Source: CAZDYP01 sp964509505 (GTDB taxonomy: Bacteria > Chloroflexota > Anaerolineae > JACRMK01). From it: a stretch of DNA of 21,875 nt. The notes under the pieces are model-generated. The model was not told the DNA's origin. It ran no database searches and saw only the letters and a program-made list of their open reading frames with translations. Of the stretch, positions 6,420-14,986 are shown one piece after another; position 1 is the first letter of the stretch; each line of letters opens with the position of its first letter. The translations under genes and the position numbers were made by a program. The stretch spans positions 1 through 21,875 of the forward strand of contig CAZDYP010000079.1 of assembly GCA_964509505.1 (NCBI GenBank), written 5' to 3'.

Positions 6420-7418
6420 TCAAACTGTCTCTGCAAAAATATGCGTCAGCGCTTCTTCTGGTTTCGGCGCGGGCAAGCGCTCGGCGTACGCCTGCGCGTC
6501 CTCAATTTCGGCGGCGACGCGGTCGGCGAGCTGTTTGGCGAGCCCTTCGTCCCACAAGCCGACCGCTTGCATGTACGCTTGAAACTTAGGTAAGGGATCG
6601 TATTGGCGGTCCGCTTCGATTGCTTCTTTGGTGCGATAGCGGCGCTGATCATCTTCGGTCGTATGCGAGGTCAAGCGTCGGCATGTGACCTCAATGAACG
6701 TGGGTCCGTCGCCGTTGCGCGCGCGCGTCAAGGCTCGTTGCGTCGCGGCATAAACGGCGAGCGTGTCCAAGCCATCCACGACCACGCCTTGCATCCCATA
6801 ACCTTCCGCGCGGTGCGCCAAACTGGTTCCCGCAAATTGGAGTGTGTTCGGCACCGAAATCGCCCAGCCGTTGTTCTGGCACAGAAAGATCACGGGAAGT
6901 TTATGCACCGCCGCGAAGTTCAACGCCGCATGAGCATCGCCCGTCGAGGTCGCGCCGTCGCCGAAATAGATGATGGTCGCTTCAGGCTTGCCTTGATAAT
7001 GGCTCGCCCACGCGCTGCCGACGCCATGCAGCAGTTGTGTGCCGACGGGGCTGGAGCCCGTGAGGATGCGTAATTGCTGCGAACCATAATGCCCCACGAT
7101 TTGCCGTCCTTTCGTGTTGGGGTCGTTGTCACGATGATAGCCAAACGCGAAGATGTCGCGCAGGCTCATGCCGCGCGTGATGACGACGCCATGCTCACGG
7201 TAGCACAAGGCGATCCAATCGTCGGGCGCGAGCGCGTACGCGCTGCCGATTTGCGCGCCCTCTTGCCCCTGACACGACGCGAACGCCAACACCTTGCCTT
7301 GACGATTGAGCTGCCAAAAGCGTTCGTCCAACGCGCGCGTCAAAATCATTTTGTAATACATTTCGTGGATGTCTTCGTCGTGAAGACCTATCGCTTCATG
7401 GCGAGTATGGTTGGTCAT
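6420..7418 (-). CDS. 2-oxoacid (branched-chain type) dehydrogenase E1 component, alpha subunit
   Basis: 332 residues. The thiamine-diphosphate motif starts at GDGATSTGDAH (153-163) and ends in the NN pair (182-183). The substrate and phosphorylation-loop region RRLTSHTTEDDQRRYR (247-262) resembles the branched-chain enzyme (T/S-H-T/S-x-x-D) more than pyruvate dehydrogenase. Other conserved blocks are SCQGQEGAQIGSAYAL and YREHGVVITRGMS. The ATG at 7418 has AGAGGA upstream. It pairs with E1-beta 90 bases downstream. No E2 or E3 gene is in the window, so the lipoyl transacylase must be encoded elsewhere. Confidence 0.9.
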   Translation of the reverse strand: MTNHTRHEAIGLHDEDIHEMYYKMILTRALDERFWQLNRQGKVLAFASCQGQEGAQIGSAYALAPDDWIALCYREHGVVITRGMSLRDIFAFGYHRDNDPNTKGRQIVGHYGSQQLRILTGSSPVGTQLLHGVGSAWASHYQGKPEATIIYFGDGATSTGDAHAALNFAAVHKLPVIFLCQNNGWAISVPNTLQFAGTSLAHRAEGYGMQGVVVDGLDTLAVYAATQRALTRARNGDGPTFIEVTCRRLTSHTTEDDQRRYRTKEAIEADRQYDPLPKFQAYMQAVGLWDEGLAKQLADRVAAEIEDAQAYAERLPAPKPEEALTHIFAETV

Positions 7419-7431
7419 CGGTTAATCCTCT

Positions 7432-7459
7432 TTCAATGTATCAACTTCAATGTATCAAC
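7432..7459. repeat. Perfect 14-bp tandem duplication
   Basis: The unit TTCAATGTATCAAC occurs at 7432-7445 and again at 7446-7459 without change. It lies just upstream of the E1-alpha start and within the tail of the broken nucleotidyltransferase gene. Confidence 0.8.
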
Positions 7460-7702
7460 GAAGCGAATTAAATCACTTGAATAGGTTAGTTCCATCAACA
7501 GCTGACCACACAAGCGAAATTATTTTCCTTTGGGAAAATCGTTTGCCGCCCAATCAATATCTGAATCCTCGCGCGCCTCGCCGCGCGCCAATGAGCCGCA
7601 TAAATAGAGCTCGGTGCGACCCGCTTCCTTGAGGATGCGGAGGGCGCGGTCGAGGTCAGGTGGGAAGGAGGGGGGAATAGAAAGAGTTGGAGATGTAAGC
7701 AT
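7433..7702 (-). pseudogene. Broken MNT-type (minimal nucleotidyltransferase) gene
   Basis: The first 60 codons read as an MNT-family protein: a helix DLDRALRILKEAGRTELYLC, then the catalytic motif GSLARGEAREDSDID and FPKGK. A TAA at 7520-7522 interrupts it. The same frame then continues 28 codons with family-like FRLCGQLLMELTYSSDLIRF to a TGA at 7433-7435. An intact protein would have about 95-110 residues, and the tail degenerates into the 14-bp tandem repeat. MNT proteins usually pair with HEPN toxins (MntA-HepT) and AMPylate them. No HEPN gene is visible next door, which fits a decayed, orphaned antitoxin. A short functional 60-residue form is unlikely because the core fold would be incomplete. 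Confidence 0.7.
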
Positions 7703-7713
7703 AGTTAAACCCT

Positions 7714-8760
7714 TCAGCTCACCACATCGCGCAACCGCGAGGGGCGCATCGTGTGAGTGTCGCCCGCCAATTGCGCCAACGCCTGCAGCTGCTCACGCTT
7801 GCCCATCGCAATCAACACATCTTGCGCCATCAACGTCAGCTGCGGCGTCCAATCCACGACATGCTGCTCGCTGCCGCGCAGGATGACCAGCACGTTGGCG
7901 CCCGTGCGTTCACGCAACGACAGGTCGTGCAACGTCTGTCTGACCATGGGCGAAATGGGCGCGACGGTGATCTCTTCTAGCCACAGTTCGAAGGCGGGAT
8001 TGCGCAACATCGTGTCCAGCACGTTCACGACGTTGGGATGCGTTAGCAAGCTCACGATGCGATGTCCCGCCATCACGTACGGCGACACGACGCGGTCTGC
8101 GCCCGCCTTCAGCAGCTTGCTTTCTGCGCCTTCGTGCGTGGCACGGGCGACGATGATGAGGTCACGCTTGAGCGCGCGCGCGCTCAAGGTGACATAGACG
8201 TTGCTGGTGTCTTCGTTCAACACGGCGAGCAAGCCACGCGCCCGTTGAATGCCCGCTTGCAGCAACACCTCGTCTTCGGTCGCATCGCCTTGCACGAAGG
8301 GGATGTTGTGTTGCGCCAGCTTCTCGATGATGGCGGGCGCGCGCTCAATCACAATAAAAGGTTGCCGCAAGTTGCGTAGCTCGGCGGCAATCTGCTCGCC
8401 CACGCGCCCATAGCCACACACGATGTAATGGTCACGCAATTGCTCGATGGTTTGTGTCATACGTCTATGTCGCAACACATTGGCGAGTTCGCCCGCGATG
8501 AGGTATTCCGCAAACGTGCCGAATAAATACGCCGCCGAGCCCACGCCGCCGAGAATCACGAAAATCGTGAAGATGCGCCCCACAGGCGACAGCGTATGCA
8601 CCTCGCCAAACCCCACTGTCGAGAGCGCCAGCACCGTCATGTACAGGGCGTCAACGAAGGAAAACTCTTCCAGCCACATATAGCCGACGATGCTCAACAC
8701 AAACAAACACACGCAGACTAATGCGATGCGCTGCAGGCGATGGGCATGCGAAGTGTTCAT
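7714..8760 (-). CDS. Potassium channel subunit with RCK (TrkA-N/TrkA-C) domains
   Basis: 348 residues. Two TM helices (about 11-30 and 62-83) flank a pore loop with the K+ filter STVGFGEV (47-54). An RCK domain follows with the Rossmann motif CGYGRVGEQ (115-123) and acidic end IER (138-140), then GDATEDEVLLQAG (158-170), and a TrkA-C domain covers about 260-345. This is the MthK/GsuK-like layout: a tetrameric plasma-membrane K+ channel gated by ligands at the cytosolic RCK ring. Its ATG follows the penicillin-binding-protein stop after one base (TGAGATG), so it is translated by coupling. The linkage to cell-wall genes suggests a role in turgor, but that is inference. Confidence 0.9.
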   Translation of the reverse strand: MNTSHAHRLQRIALVCVCLFVLSIVGYMWLEEFSFVDALYMTVLALSTVGFGEVHTLSPVGRIFTIFVILGGVGSAAYLFGTFAEYLIAGELANVLRHRRMTQTIEQLRDHYIVCGYGRVGEQIAAELRNLRQPFIVIERAPAIIEKLAQHNIPFVQGDATEDEVLLQAGIQRARGLLAVLNEDTSNVYVTLSARALKRDLIIVARATHEGAESKLLKAGADRVVSPYVMAGHRIVSLLTHPNVVNVLDTMLRNPAFELWLEEITVAPISPMVRQTLHDLSLRERTGANVLVILRGSEQHVVDWTPQLTLMAQDVLIAMGKREQLQALAQLAGDTHTMRPSRLRDVVS

Positions 8761-8761
8761 C

Positions 8762-11689
8762 TCATGGTCTGCGCGTCGCTGTCGCGCCAGGTCTGGGGGT
8801 GGGGGTGCGGGTCGGCGTGCTGGTAGATAATATCGGCGTCGGCGTCGGTGTGCGCGGGAGCGTCGGCGTGGCGGATGGTGTTAGGGTAGGGCTTGTCCCT
8901 GCCCGCGTCGCCGTTGGCGTCGGTGACGCTGTGCTTGTCGCCGCGCTCGTCGCCGTGGCAATGGACGTGCTACTCGCCGTCGCCGTGGGCGTTGCTTTCG
9001 GCGTGGACGTTGTGGTCGGGGCGCTAGTCATGGTGGGTGTGGGCGTTTCCATAGGCGTGGGATTGTTCACGGTGACGCGCACACAGGCCGAGGTCTTGTT
9101 ACCGCGCTTATCGCTGGCAACGACGCGCAATGAATACGGTCCGTTAGGAACTTTGGTCGAATCCCATTGCGACAGGACGCTGTTTCGCACGATTTGTCCG
9201 CTCGCCGGACTCACGTTGCCAAATGCCAGCGGATCATGGCTCACACCAAACTCCGTCGTGTATGCTGCGAAGTCGGGAATATCTACTGCGCCAATCAGGT
9301 TCACCATGCCCTGCACCACCTCATCCATCGTAGGCGATGTCAGCGTGATGGTCAATGGCTTGGTAGGTTGTGGGATGCCTGCGGCGGTGACCCAATCGCG
9401 CAGCTCATCGCCCTTATAAAAATCGGCGGCGGTGAAGCCCGGTCGAAATTGCCATGCCTTCGCCGCCCATTGGCGCATGAGCTCGTCGTTCATCACCAAG
9501 CCCGCGCGCTCTTCGCGCAGGTTCGGCGGACAGCGCTCATTGTATGGCTGCCCCGTGGATTTGTCTATGACGTAGCGACGATACAACATATCAGGCGGCG
9601 GGAGCTTGTCTTTCAAGAACCACTCGTTGCGTTTCTTCGGACATAACTCCGTCGCAAGAAAACCCGTGTCAGCACAAATCGGTTGTTGGACGAGCTCGGG
9701 CGGCGGCGTGAAATTTTTAACGGGCGCGCCTTTCGTCACCTCTTCGATGAAGTCGTGCCAGATGGGCGCAGCGCCTGTGCTGCCCGACGTGCCGCGCATC
9801 GCCGAGTTGTTGTTGTTGCCGACCCACACGCCGACGACCAACCCATCCGCCGTGTAACCGATGATCCAATTGTCGCGCGAATCGTTGGTCGTGCCGGTTT
9901 TCGCAGCGGCAGGGCGCGAGAGTTTCAGCGCCGAATTCGCGCCAAAGGTAGGGATGCGCGCGCTGTTGTCTTGCAAGATGTCGGTGATGAAGTAGGCGAA
10001 CGCTGGAGCGACGAGTTGCGGCGCTGGCGGCGGCTTGTATTCTTCGAGCACTTTGCCCGCGCCATCGGTCACTTTCAAAATCGAAATGGGTGGCAGACGG
10101 CGCCCTTGATTGGCGAACACGCTGTACGCCGAGGTCAATTCGAGCAGCGTCACCTCGCCGCCGCCCAACGTGAGCGACAAATAGTTGTCGTCATAATTTT
10201 TGCCCGACAACGATTTGATACCGAGCCGCTCGGCCATGACAATCATCTCTTTGACGCCGACGAATTGCAAGGTCTTGACGGCGGGAATGTTGTATGAGTT
10301 GGCGAGCGCGTCGCGCACGGTGAGGAAGCCGTGAAACTTGCCGTCGTAATTGCGTGGCTCATAGACTTGCGGCTTCGATGGAAACTTCGTCGGGTTGTCG
10401 AGGATGAGCGTGGCGGGCGTCCAGCCGCGCTCGAACGCGGCGAGATATGTCACAGGTTTGATGGAAGAGCCAGGCTGACGTTGACGCAGTGCGACGTTGA
10501 CCTGCCCATCAATCTCCTTGCTGTAAAAATCAATGCTGCCCAACATCGCCCGCAGTTCGCCCGTGTTTGCGTCGAGCGCGACCAGCGCGGCATTAGTCGC
10601 GTTGAGGCTTTTAATTTTGTCAATGTGCGCGCGCGCGATGCGTTCTGCCGTGTTCTGCCAATTCAAATCGAAACTCGTTTGCACAGTCAAGCCGAGCCGA
10701 TAGAGGTCTTGTGCGCCATATTTTTCTTCGAGTTCTTGGCGCACATAATTGACAACGTGCGGCGCGTTGATGGTGTTCAAGGTGCGTAACGGTCTGAGGT
10801 CTTCGACCTGCCGCGGCTTCTGATTGTAATACGCGTCACGCACCTCCTCAACCGACAAATGAATGCGCGAGCCGTCGCGCCACACTGCTTCTTGAAGGCC
10901 CTCGCGCGCCATGAAGTTCAGCACTTGGCGTTGGCGTTCTTTGGCTTCGGCGAAATTGTGATACGGGTCGTAGTAGGCGGGGGCTTGCGGCAAGCCCGCG
11001 AGGAACGAGGCTTCCGCCAAGGTCAACTCTTTCGCGGATTTGCCGAAGTAGGTTTGCGCGGCCGCTTCGATGCCGTAGGCTAGGTTGCCGTAATAAATTT
11101 CGTTGAGATAAATTTCGAGGATGGTGTCTTTGGGATATTGGCGTGTGATTTCTTGCGCGAGGATGATCTCGCTGACCTTGCGCGAGACGGTGCGCTCGCT
11201 GCGCTCATACACCAGCTTCACCAGCTGCTGGGTGATGGTGCTGCCGCCGACCTCGCGTCCGCGCACGACGACGTTGAAGATGGCGCGCATAATGCCGAGC
11301 GGATCGAAACCCGCGTTGACGTAAAACGAAGGATCTTCGGTGGCAAGCGTCGCCAACAACAAATTGCGCGGCATCTGTTGGAGGGGAATGGCAATGCGGC
11401 GGCCCTCGTTGGGATCGTTCAACTCGTAGAGCAATCTGCCGTTGTGGTCCACGATGCGCGTCGAATTGAATTGAGCGGCGCGTTGTTGCAGCTCGCTGGG
11501 CGCTGGCAAATCGCGCGCAATGACGGCATAGACGAGCAGCAGCCCCAAGAAGCTGAAGAAAAACAACACGAAGAAGATGATGGCGCCGATGAGGATGAAA
11601 CGCGCAACGCGATACGCGCACCCCGTCGGCGTGGGCGTGCGATAGTGATATGACTCTTGGAGATGATCTTGAAAAGGAACGGTATCCAT
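8762..11689 (-). CDS. Class A penicillin-binding protein (PBP1A-like) with Thr/Pro-rich tail
   Basis: 975 residues. A TM anchor at 31-57 is followed by the GT51 transglycosylase (catalytic Glu in ATEDPSFY, residue 118; GGSTITQQLVK at 148-158) and the transpeptidase with SSIK (Ser408), SYN (465-467) and KTGT (597-600). Cysteines at 672, 683 and 720 lie in a region common to these enzymes. A beta-sandwich-like segment (about 778-875) and about 98 residues rich in Thr, Pro, Ala and Ser end the protein. It polymerises and crosslinks peptidoglycan outside the membrane. The usual EDxxFxxHxG motif has Asn in place of His. No SD is obvious at the ATG. The sortase is 45 bases upstream and the K+ channel follows directly. 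Confidence 0.92.
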   Translation of the reverse strand: MDTVPFQDHLQESYHYRTPTPTGCAYRVARFILIGAIIFFVLFFFSFLGLLLVYAVIARDLPAPSELQQRAAQFNSTRIVDHNGRLLYELNDPNEGRRIAIPLQQMPRNLLLATLATEDPSFYVNAGFDPLGIMRAIFNVVVRGREVGGSTITQQLVKLVYERSERTVSRKVSEIILAQEITRQYPKDTILEIYLNEIYYGNLAYGIEAAAQTYFGKSAKELTLAEASFLAGLPQAPAYYDPYHNFAEAKERQRQVLNFMAREGLQEAVWRDGSRIHLSVEEVRDAYYNQKPRQVEDLRPLRTLNTINAPHVVNYVRQELEEKYGAQDLYRLGLTVQTSFDLNWQNTAERIARAHIDKIKSLNATNAALVALDANTGELRAMLGSIDFYSKEIDGQVNVALRQRQPGSSIKPVTYLAAFERGWTPATLILDNPTKFPSKPQVYEPRNYDGKFHGFLTVRDALANSYNIPAVKTLQFVGVKEMIVMAERLGIKSLSGKNYDDNYLSLTLGGGEVTLLELTSAYSVFANQGRRLPPISILKVTDGAGKVLEEYKPPPAPQLVAPAFAYFITDILQDNSARIPTFGANSALKLSRPAAAKTGTTNDSRDNWIIGYTADGLVVGVWVGNNNNSAMRGTSGSTGAAPIWHDFIEEVTKGAPVKNFTPPPELVQQPICADTGFLATELCPKKRNEWFLKDKLPPPDMLYRRYVIDKSTGQPYNERCPPNLREERAGLVMNDELMRQWAAKAWQFRPGFTAADFYKGDELRDWVTAAGIPQPTKPLTITLTSPTMDEVVQGMVNLIGAVDIPDFAAYTTEFGVSHDPLAFGNVSPASGQIVRNSVLSQWDSTKVPNGPYSLRVVASDKRGNKTSACVRVTVNNPTPMETPTPTMTSAPTTTSTPKATPTATASSTSIATATSAATSTASPTPTATRAGTSPTLTPSATPTLPRTPTPTPILSTSTPTRTPTPRPGATATRRP

Positions 11690-11700
11690 ACACGGAATGT

Positions 11701-11735
11701 TAGTCGCTAGTCATTAGTCGTTAGTCGCTAGTCAC
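11701..11735. repeat. Five tandem 7-bp units (TAGTC + 2 bases)
   Basis: Heptamers TAGTCGC, TAGTCAT, TAGTCGT, TAGTCGC and TAGTCAC follow one another exactly. A sixth partial unit supplies the sortase stop codon. On the coding strand each unit reads GACTA preceded by two variable bases. The repeat fills most of the 45-base sortase-PBP spacer. Confidence 0.85.
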
Positions 11736-12670
11736 TAGCGACGTGGTTTGGCGATGACGATGATGCGATGGGTGTTCGACGTATAGGGCCAGCAGCTCAC
11801 CAACGTCAGGCGCACATCGTCGGTAGGACCGATGAAGTTGACGTTTTGCAATTTTTCTGCGAGCGTCGCGCCCGCTTCTTTGATGAGGTGTTTTTCGGTG
11901 ACGATGTACCGATAGCCCTCCGTACCGACGAACACAAAAATTTCGTCGCCGAGTTTCGTGTTGTTCAAATTGCGGAACACTTGCCCGCGAATGTTGTTGT
12001 GTCCCGCCATCACCGTGTTGCCGACCGCGCCGGGCAACGCCGAGTTGAAGTGAAACCCGACGGCGTAATCGGCGACGTTCCACAGGTTGACGGTCTTACC
12101 GTTTTGCTGCACGGTGCGCCAGCGTGTCTCAATCACCTTGCTGTCGAGGTTGATCGAAGGAATGACCAAGCGATTCGGTTGCGCTTGCGCGGGCGTGGGG
12201 AACGGCTGCGCGCGCAACGGCGCGAGCCAGCTGTAATCCAGCTTGCGGTCCGCAGGACGCGACACATCGTTAGGTGTGGGCGTTGGCGTCGGCGTTGGGG
12301 TGAGGGGGAGCGTCTTGGTGACGATGGCGCTCAGGTGCACGGTCGGCGTTGGCGGCGTCATAGGTTCGCTGATGCGCGCTTCGTAGGTCGCCGAAAGACG
12401 CGGCAACGTGGGAAGCGCCGTGGGCGTGGGTGTAGGCATTTGTGATGCGGCAGCCAACATGGTTGGTGTCGGGTGAGGTTGTGAAGACGATTGAGCTGAT
12501 GATTGTAGAGAGGACGGCAACGCCGCAAGCATCACCGTTGGAACGTCAAATGAGGCACCGGCGTCGAGCCAAGCAAACAATTGCCATGCGCTGAGGCTGG
12601 CGCCTACGCATAACACTAACACGGCGACGAACAACCCTCTAAAGAAGGGCTTCCACTGCAAAGGTTTCAT
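11735..12670 (-). CDS. Sortase with long Thr-Pro spacer
   Basis: 311 residues: a short basic N-terminus, one TM helix (about 11-33), then about 110 residues of low-complexity spacer with a (TP)n run at 124-133, and a sortase domain from about 165. Catalytic His224 is in VMAGHNN, Cys293 in TLVSCWPYTSNTHR, and Arg302 follows. Sortases are cysteine transpeptidases that attach surface proteins to the wall or to each other. The class is not certain; a D/E/F-like minimal catalytic domain is most plausible. No LPxTG-type substrate is encoded in the window. No clear SD precedes the ATG. The gene heads an operon with the PBP and K+ channel. Confidence 0.9.
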   Translation of the reverse strand: MKPLQWKPFFRGLFVAVLVLCVGASLSAWQLFAWLDAGASFDVPTVMLAALPSSLQSSAQSSSQPHPTPTMLAAASQMPTPTPTALPTLPRLSATYEARISEPMTPPTPTVHLSAIVTKTLPLTPTPTPTPTPNDVSRPADRKLDYSWLAPLRAQPFPTPAQAQPNRLVIPSINLDSKVIETRWRTVQQNGKTVNLWNVADYAVGFHFNSALPGAVGNTVMAGHNNIRGQVFRNLNNTKLGDEIFVFVGTEGYRYIVTEKHLIKEAGATLAEKLQNVNFIGPTDDVRLTLVSCWPYTSNTHRIIVIAKPRR

Positions 12671-12728
12671 GGAGGAGGCGACTCACTTTTTGAATTCACA
12701 GCGCGGGGCGGCATCGGCTGTAGCAATC

Positions 12729-12758
12729 CATACACTCTTTGTTTGTCATTGTAGTCAA
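12729..12758 (-). promoter_or_regulatory. Possible weak promoter for the sortase operon
   Basis: On the minus strand TTGACT (12753-12758) and TGTATG (12729-12734) are separated by 18 bases, about 60 bases before the sortase ATG. The -10 is poor. The element starts at the cyclase stop codon. Confidence 0.25.
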
Positions 12759-14974
12759 AATCGGACGCCCACCAACTCCCAGCGCGTCTCCCATGTCGTG
12801 CGCCCCCGCACCTGCGTCGCTTCAAGCGGCTTTACCTCGACTACCTCGCGCAAGGATTGATAGAGCGCATCGCTCAACACGATCTGATTGGCGAGTGCGC
12901 CTTCTTGCAAGCGCTTCGCCAAATTCACTGCATCGCCGATGACCGTGTAGTTCAACGCGCGCTCGGTGCCGATGTTGCCCACCACCGCATCGCCCACATG
13001 CAAGCCGACGCCGAAACTCAACCGTTGTTCGGGAGGCATGTGCAGCTGATGTTCCAGAATCGCAGAGCGCAAGCGCCACGCCGCGCGCACCGCCCGTTGC
13101 GTATGGTCGGGTTGCGCTTCGGGCGCGTTCCAAAACGCCATCACCGCATCGCCGATGAACTTGTCGAGCGTGCCTTCTTCGTGCAACACCGCTTGCGCCG
13201 CGCGCGAGAGATATTGATTGAGAATGTCCACCAATTGTTCGGGCGAGATGTGCTCGCTGAATGCCGAGTAGCCGCGAATGTCCGCGAACAAAATCGAAAC
13301 CGTTTGCCGTTGCCCGCCGAGTCTCAGTTCGCGCGGGTCATCGGGCAAGCGTTTGATAACCGAGGGCGCGAGATAGCGCCCGAACATTTCCTCGCGCGCC
13401 TGCAGCTTTTTCTTCTCCGTCAAATCTTCGACGACGATGGCGACGCCGAGCCGTGTCGCCGCGCTCGCGTCGCGCAACGCCGACATGCTGAGGCTCAACG
13501 TCAGGGGCCCGCGCAACGGCAATTGCGGCTGCACCTCGTAGCTGAGAATGGGGTCGCCTTGTTCCTTCACGCTTTCGAGCAAGGGCAGCGTTGCATCTTT
13601 GATGAAGGGGAGCGCTTCCTCGAAGTGTTGCTGCAACACGTCGGCGGCGCGCAAATTGAGAATGCGCTCGGCGGCGCGGTTGAACGTGGTGATGAGATTT
13701 TCTGTGTCGGTCGTGATGACGCCGCTCGCAATGGAAGCGAAGATGTTGTCCTGAAACATCTTGAGCGCGGAAATCTCTGCGAGGTTTTGCTTTTGTTCCT
13801 CGAACAAGCGCGCGTTCTCGATGGCGATGGCCGCTTGGTTTGCCAACGCGCGCAGCAAGCGTTCCGCGCTCGGATCGAAAGCGGCAAGTTGATCGGAGTC
13901 CACTGTGAGTGTGCCAAGCACCCGCTCACCCACCAGCAACGGCGCGACCAACAGCGAGCGCAAGCCGGAACCGGTGTCCACAAAGTTTGCATCCGTTTGC
14001 GTGTTGGGCACGTTCAGCACACGCCGTTGCTCAAAGGCGACGCGCGCAATCCCTCGTCCTTCGAGCGCGCCGTCAATCGGCACGACGGCGCCCGGCGGAT
14101 AAGCAATCGCGCGGGCGACGAGTTGCCCCCTTTCGTCGGGCATGTGAATCAGCACCTTGCTTGCGTTCTTGATGGCGCGGCGGGCTTCTTCGCTGATTGT
14201 CTTCAGCACGAAGCCGAGATCGAGTTGGCTCGTGATGACTTGGCTGACGCCTTGCAGCGTCGTCACTTCACGCAGCCGTTGATTTGTCTCCGCGAACAAG
14301 CGCGCATTCTCAATGGCGACGGCCGCTTGGTCGGCGAAGGCGACGAGCAGATCGCGTTCGCGATTGCCAAACACGCCGCTCTTGATGCGGTTGTCCGCGT
14401 AAATCACGCCAATCGTTTCGCCTTTGACGCGCAACGGCACGCACAAAATCGAACGCAGATTGAAGCTGATAATGCTTTCCTGATTTTTGAAGCGAGGGTC
14501 TTCTTGGGCGTTGGTCGTGACCACGGGGGTATGCTCACGCGCAACGCGCTCGACGATGCTGCGGCTGACTTGACCATCTTCGGTGTCAAGAACTTGGCGG
14601 TCAATGCCGCGCGCCACTTTGAAGGTGAGCTGTTGCGTTTCGCGGTCAATGAGCATGAGGAACGCGCGCTCGGCGTTGGTGACGTGAATGATCATGTCCA
14701 TCACCATGCTGAGCAGCACGTCGAGGTCGAGCGTGGAGTTGATGGCGCGGCTAATAGCGAAAAGGCTGCGCGTTTGCGAGTGTTCTTTGTCTTGGTCGCT
14801 GATGCGGCTTTGCAGCTTGTCGAGCGAGCTGCGTAATTTAACCAGCAGCGTGTTGGCTTCGTTGGCAATGGCGGGGTCGTTGAGCTTGCTGACCAAATTG
14901 GTCAACGTCGTGAGGCCGCTATAGAGCGTCACGAGATCCACTTGCGCCCGTTGGATGAGTGTCTCCGTAGACAT
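12755..14974 (-). CDS. GAF-GAF-PAS class III adenylate cyclase
   Basis: 739 residues. An N-terminal helical region (1-75) is followed by GAF1 (about 84-228), GAF2 (about 250-392), a PAS-like domain (about 403-520), and a class III cyclase domain (about 555-735). Metal-binding Asp565 is in FADIRG and Asp609 in DKFIGDAVMAF. Adenine-selecting residues fit Lys605 and Asp681, and the transition-state pair is Asn684/Arg688 in DAVNLAKR. All key positions are present, so it should make cAMP. It has no TM segments and is cytosolic, with signals read by GAF/PAS ligands. A -10 box sits six bases before the ATG and no SD is seen, suggesting a leaderless mRNA. Confidence 0.9.
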   Translation of the reverse strand: MSTETLIQRAQVDLVTLYSGLTTLTNLVSKLNDPAIANEANTLLVKLRSSLDKLQSRISDQDKEHSQTRSLFAISRAINSTLDLDVLLSMVMDMIIHVTNAERAFLMLIDRETQQLTFKVARGIDRQVLDTEDGQVSRSIVERVAREHTPVVTTNAQEDPRFKNQESIISFNLRSILCVPLRVKGETIGVIYADNRIKSGVFGNRERDLLVAFADQAAVAIENARLFAETNQRLREVTTLQGVSQVITSQLDLGFVLKTISEEARRAIKNASKVLIHMPDERGQLVARAIAYPPGAVVPIDGALEGRGIARVAFEQRRVLNVPNTQTDANFVDTGSGLRSLLVAPLLVGERVLGTLTVDSDQLAAFDPSAERLLRALANQAAIAIENARLFEEQKQNLAEISALKMFQDNIFASIASGVITTDTENLITTFNRAAERILNLRAADVLQQHFEEALPFIKDATLPLLESVKEQGDPILSYEVQPQLPLRGPLTLSLSMSALRDASAATRLGVAIVVEDLTEKKKLQAREEMFGRYLAPSVIKRLPDDPRELRLGGQRQTVSILFADIRGYSAFSEHISPEQLVDILNQYLSRAAQAVLHEEGTLDKFIGDAVMAFWNAPEAQPDHTQRAVRAAWRLRSAILEHQLHMPPEQRLSFGVGLHVGDAVVGNIGTERALNYTVIGDAVNLAKRLQEGALANQIVLSDALYQSLREVVEVKPLEATQVRGRTTWETRWELVGVRF

Positions 14975-14980
14975 GGCGAT

Positions 14981-14986
14981 ATTATA
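14981..14986 (-). promoter_or_regulatory. -10 box directly upstream of the GAF-cyclase (leaderless start)
   Basis: A perfect TATAAT on the minus strand ends six bases before the ATG at 14974 and immediately abuts the SDR stop codon. No good TTGACA is found 16-18 bases further up, so activator help or an extended element may be needed. Confidence 0.5.

Noticed and set aside
7529..7537. A further TTTGGGAAA like those at the ftsK promoter
   Set aside because: Single copy inside the former MNT coding sequence (codons for FPKGK). No phasing and no promoter there, so probably coincidence.
8721..9419. Gly/Val-rich 232-codon plus-strand frame
   Set aside because: Antisense of the Thr/Pro-rich tail of the penicillin-binding protein. 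The GVGVGV pattern is just the reverse of ACC/CCC/GCG codons.
12857..14836. 659-codon open frame on the plus strand
   Set aside because: It is the exact antisense of the GAF-cyclase gene. Its composition (many Arg, His, Asp, Val) is the mirror of the coding strand's codon bias, and no domain is recognisable.
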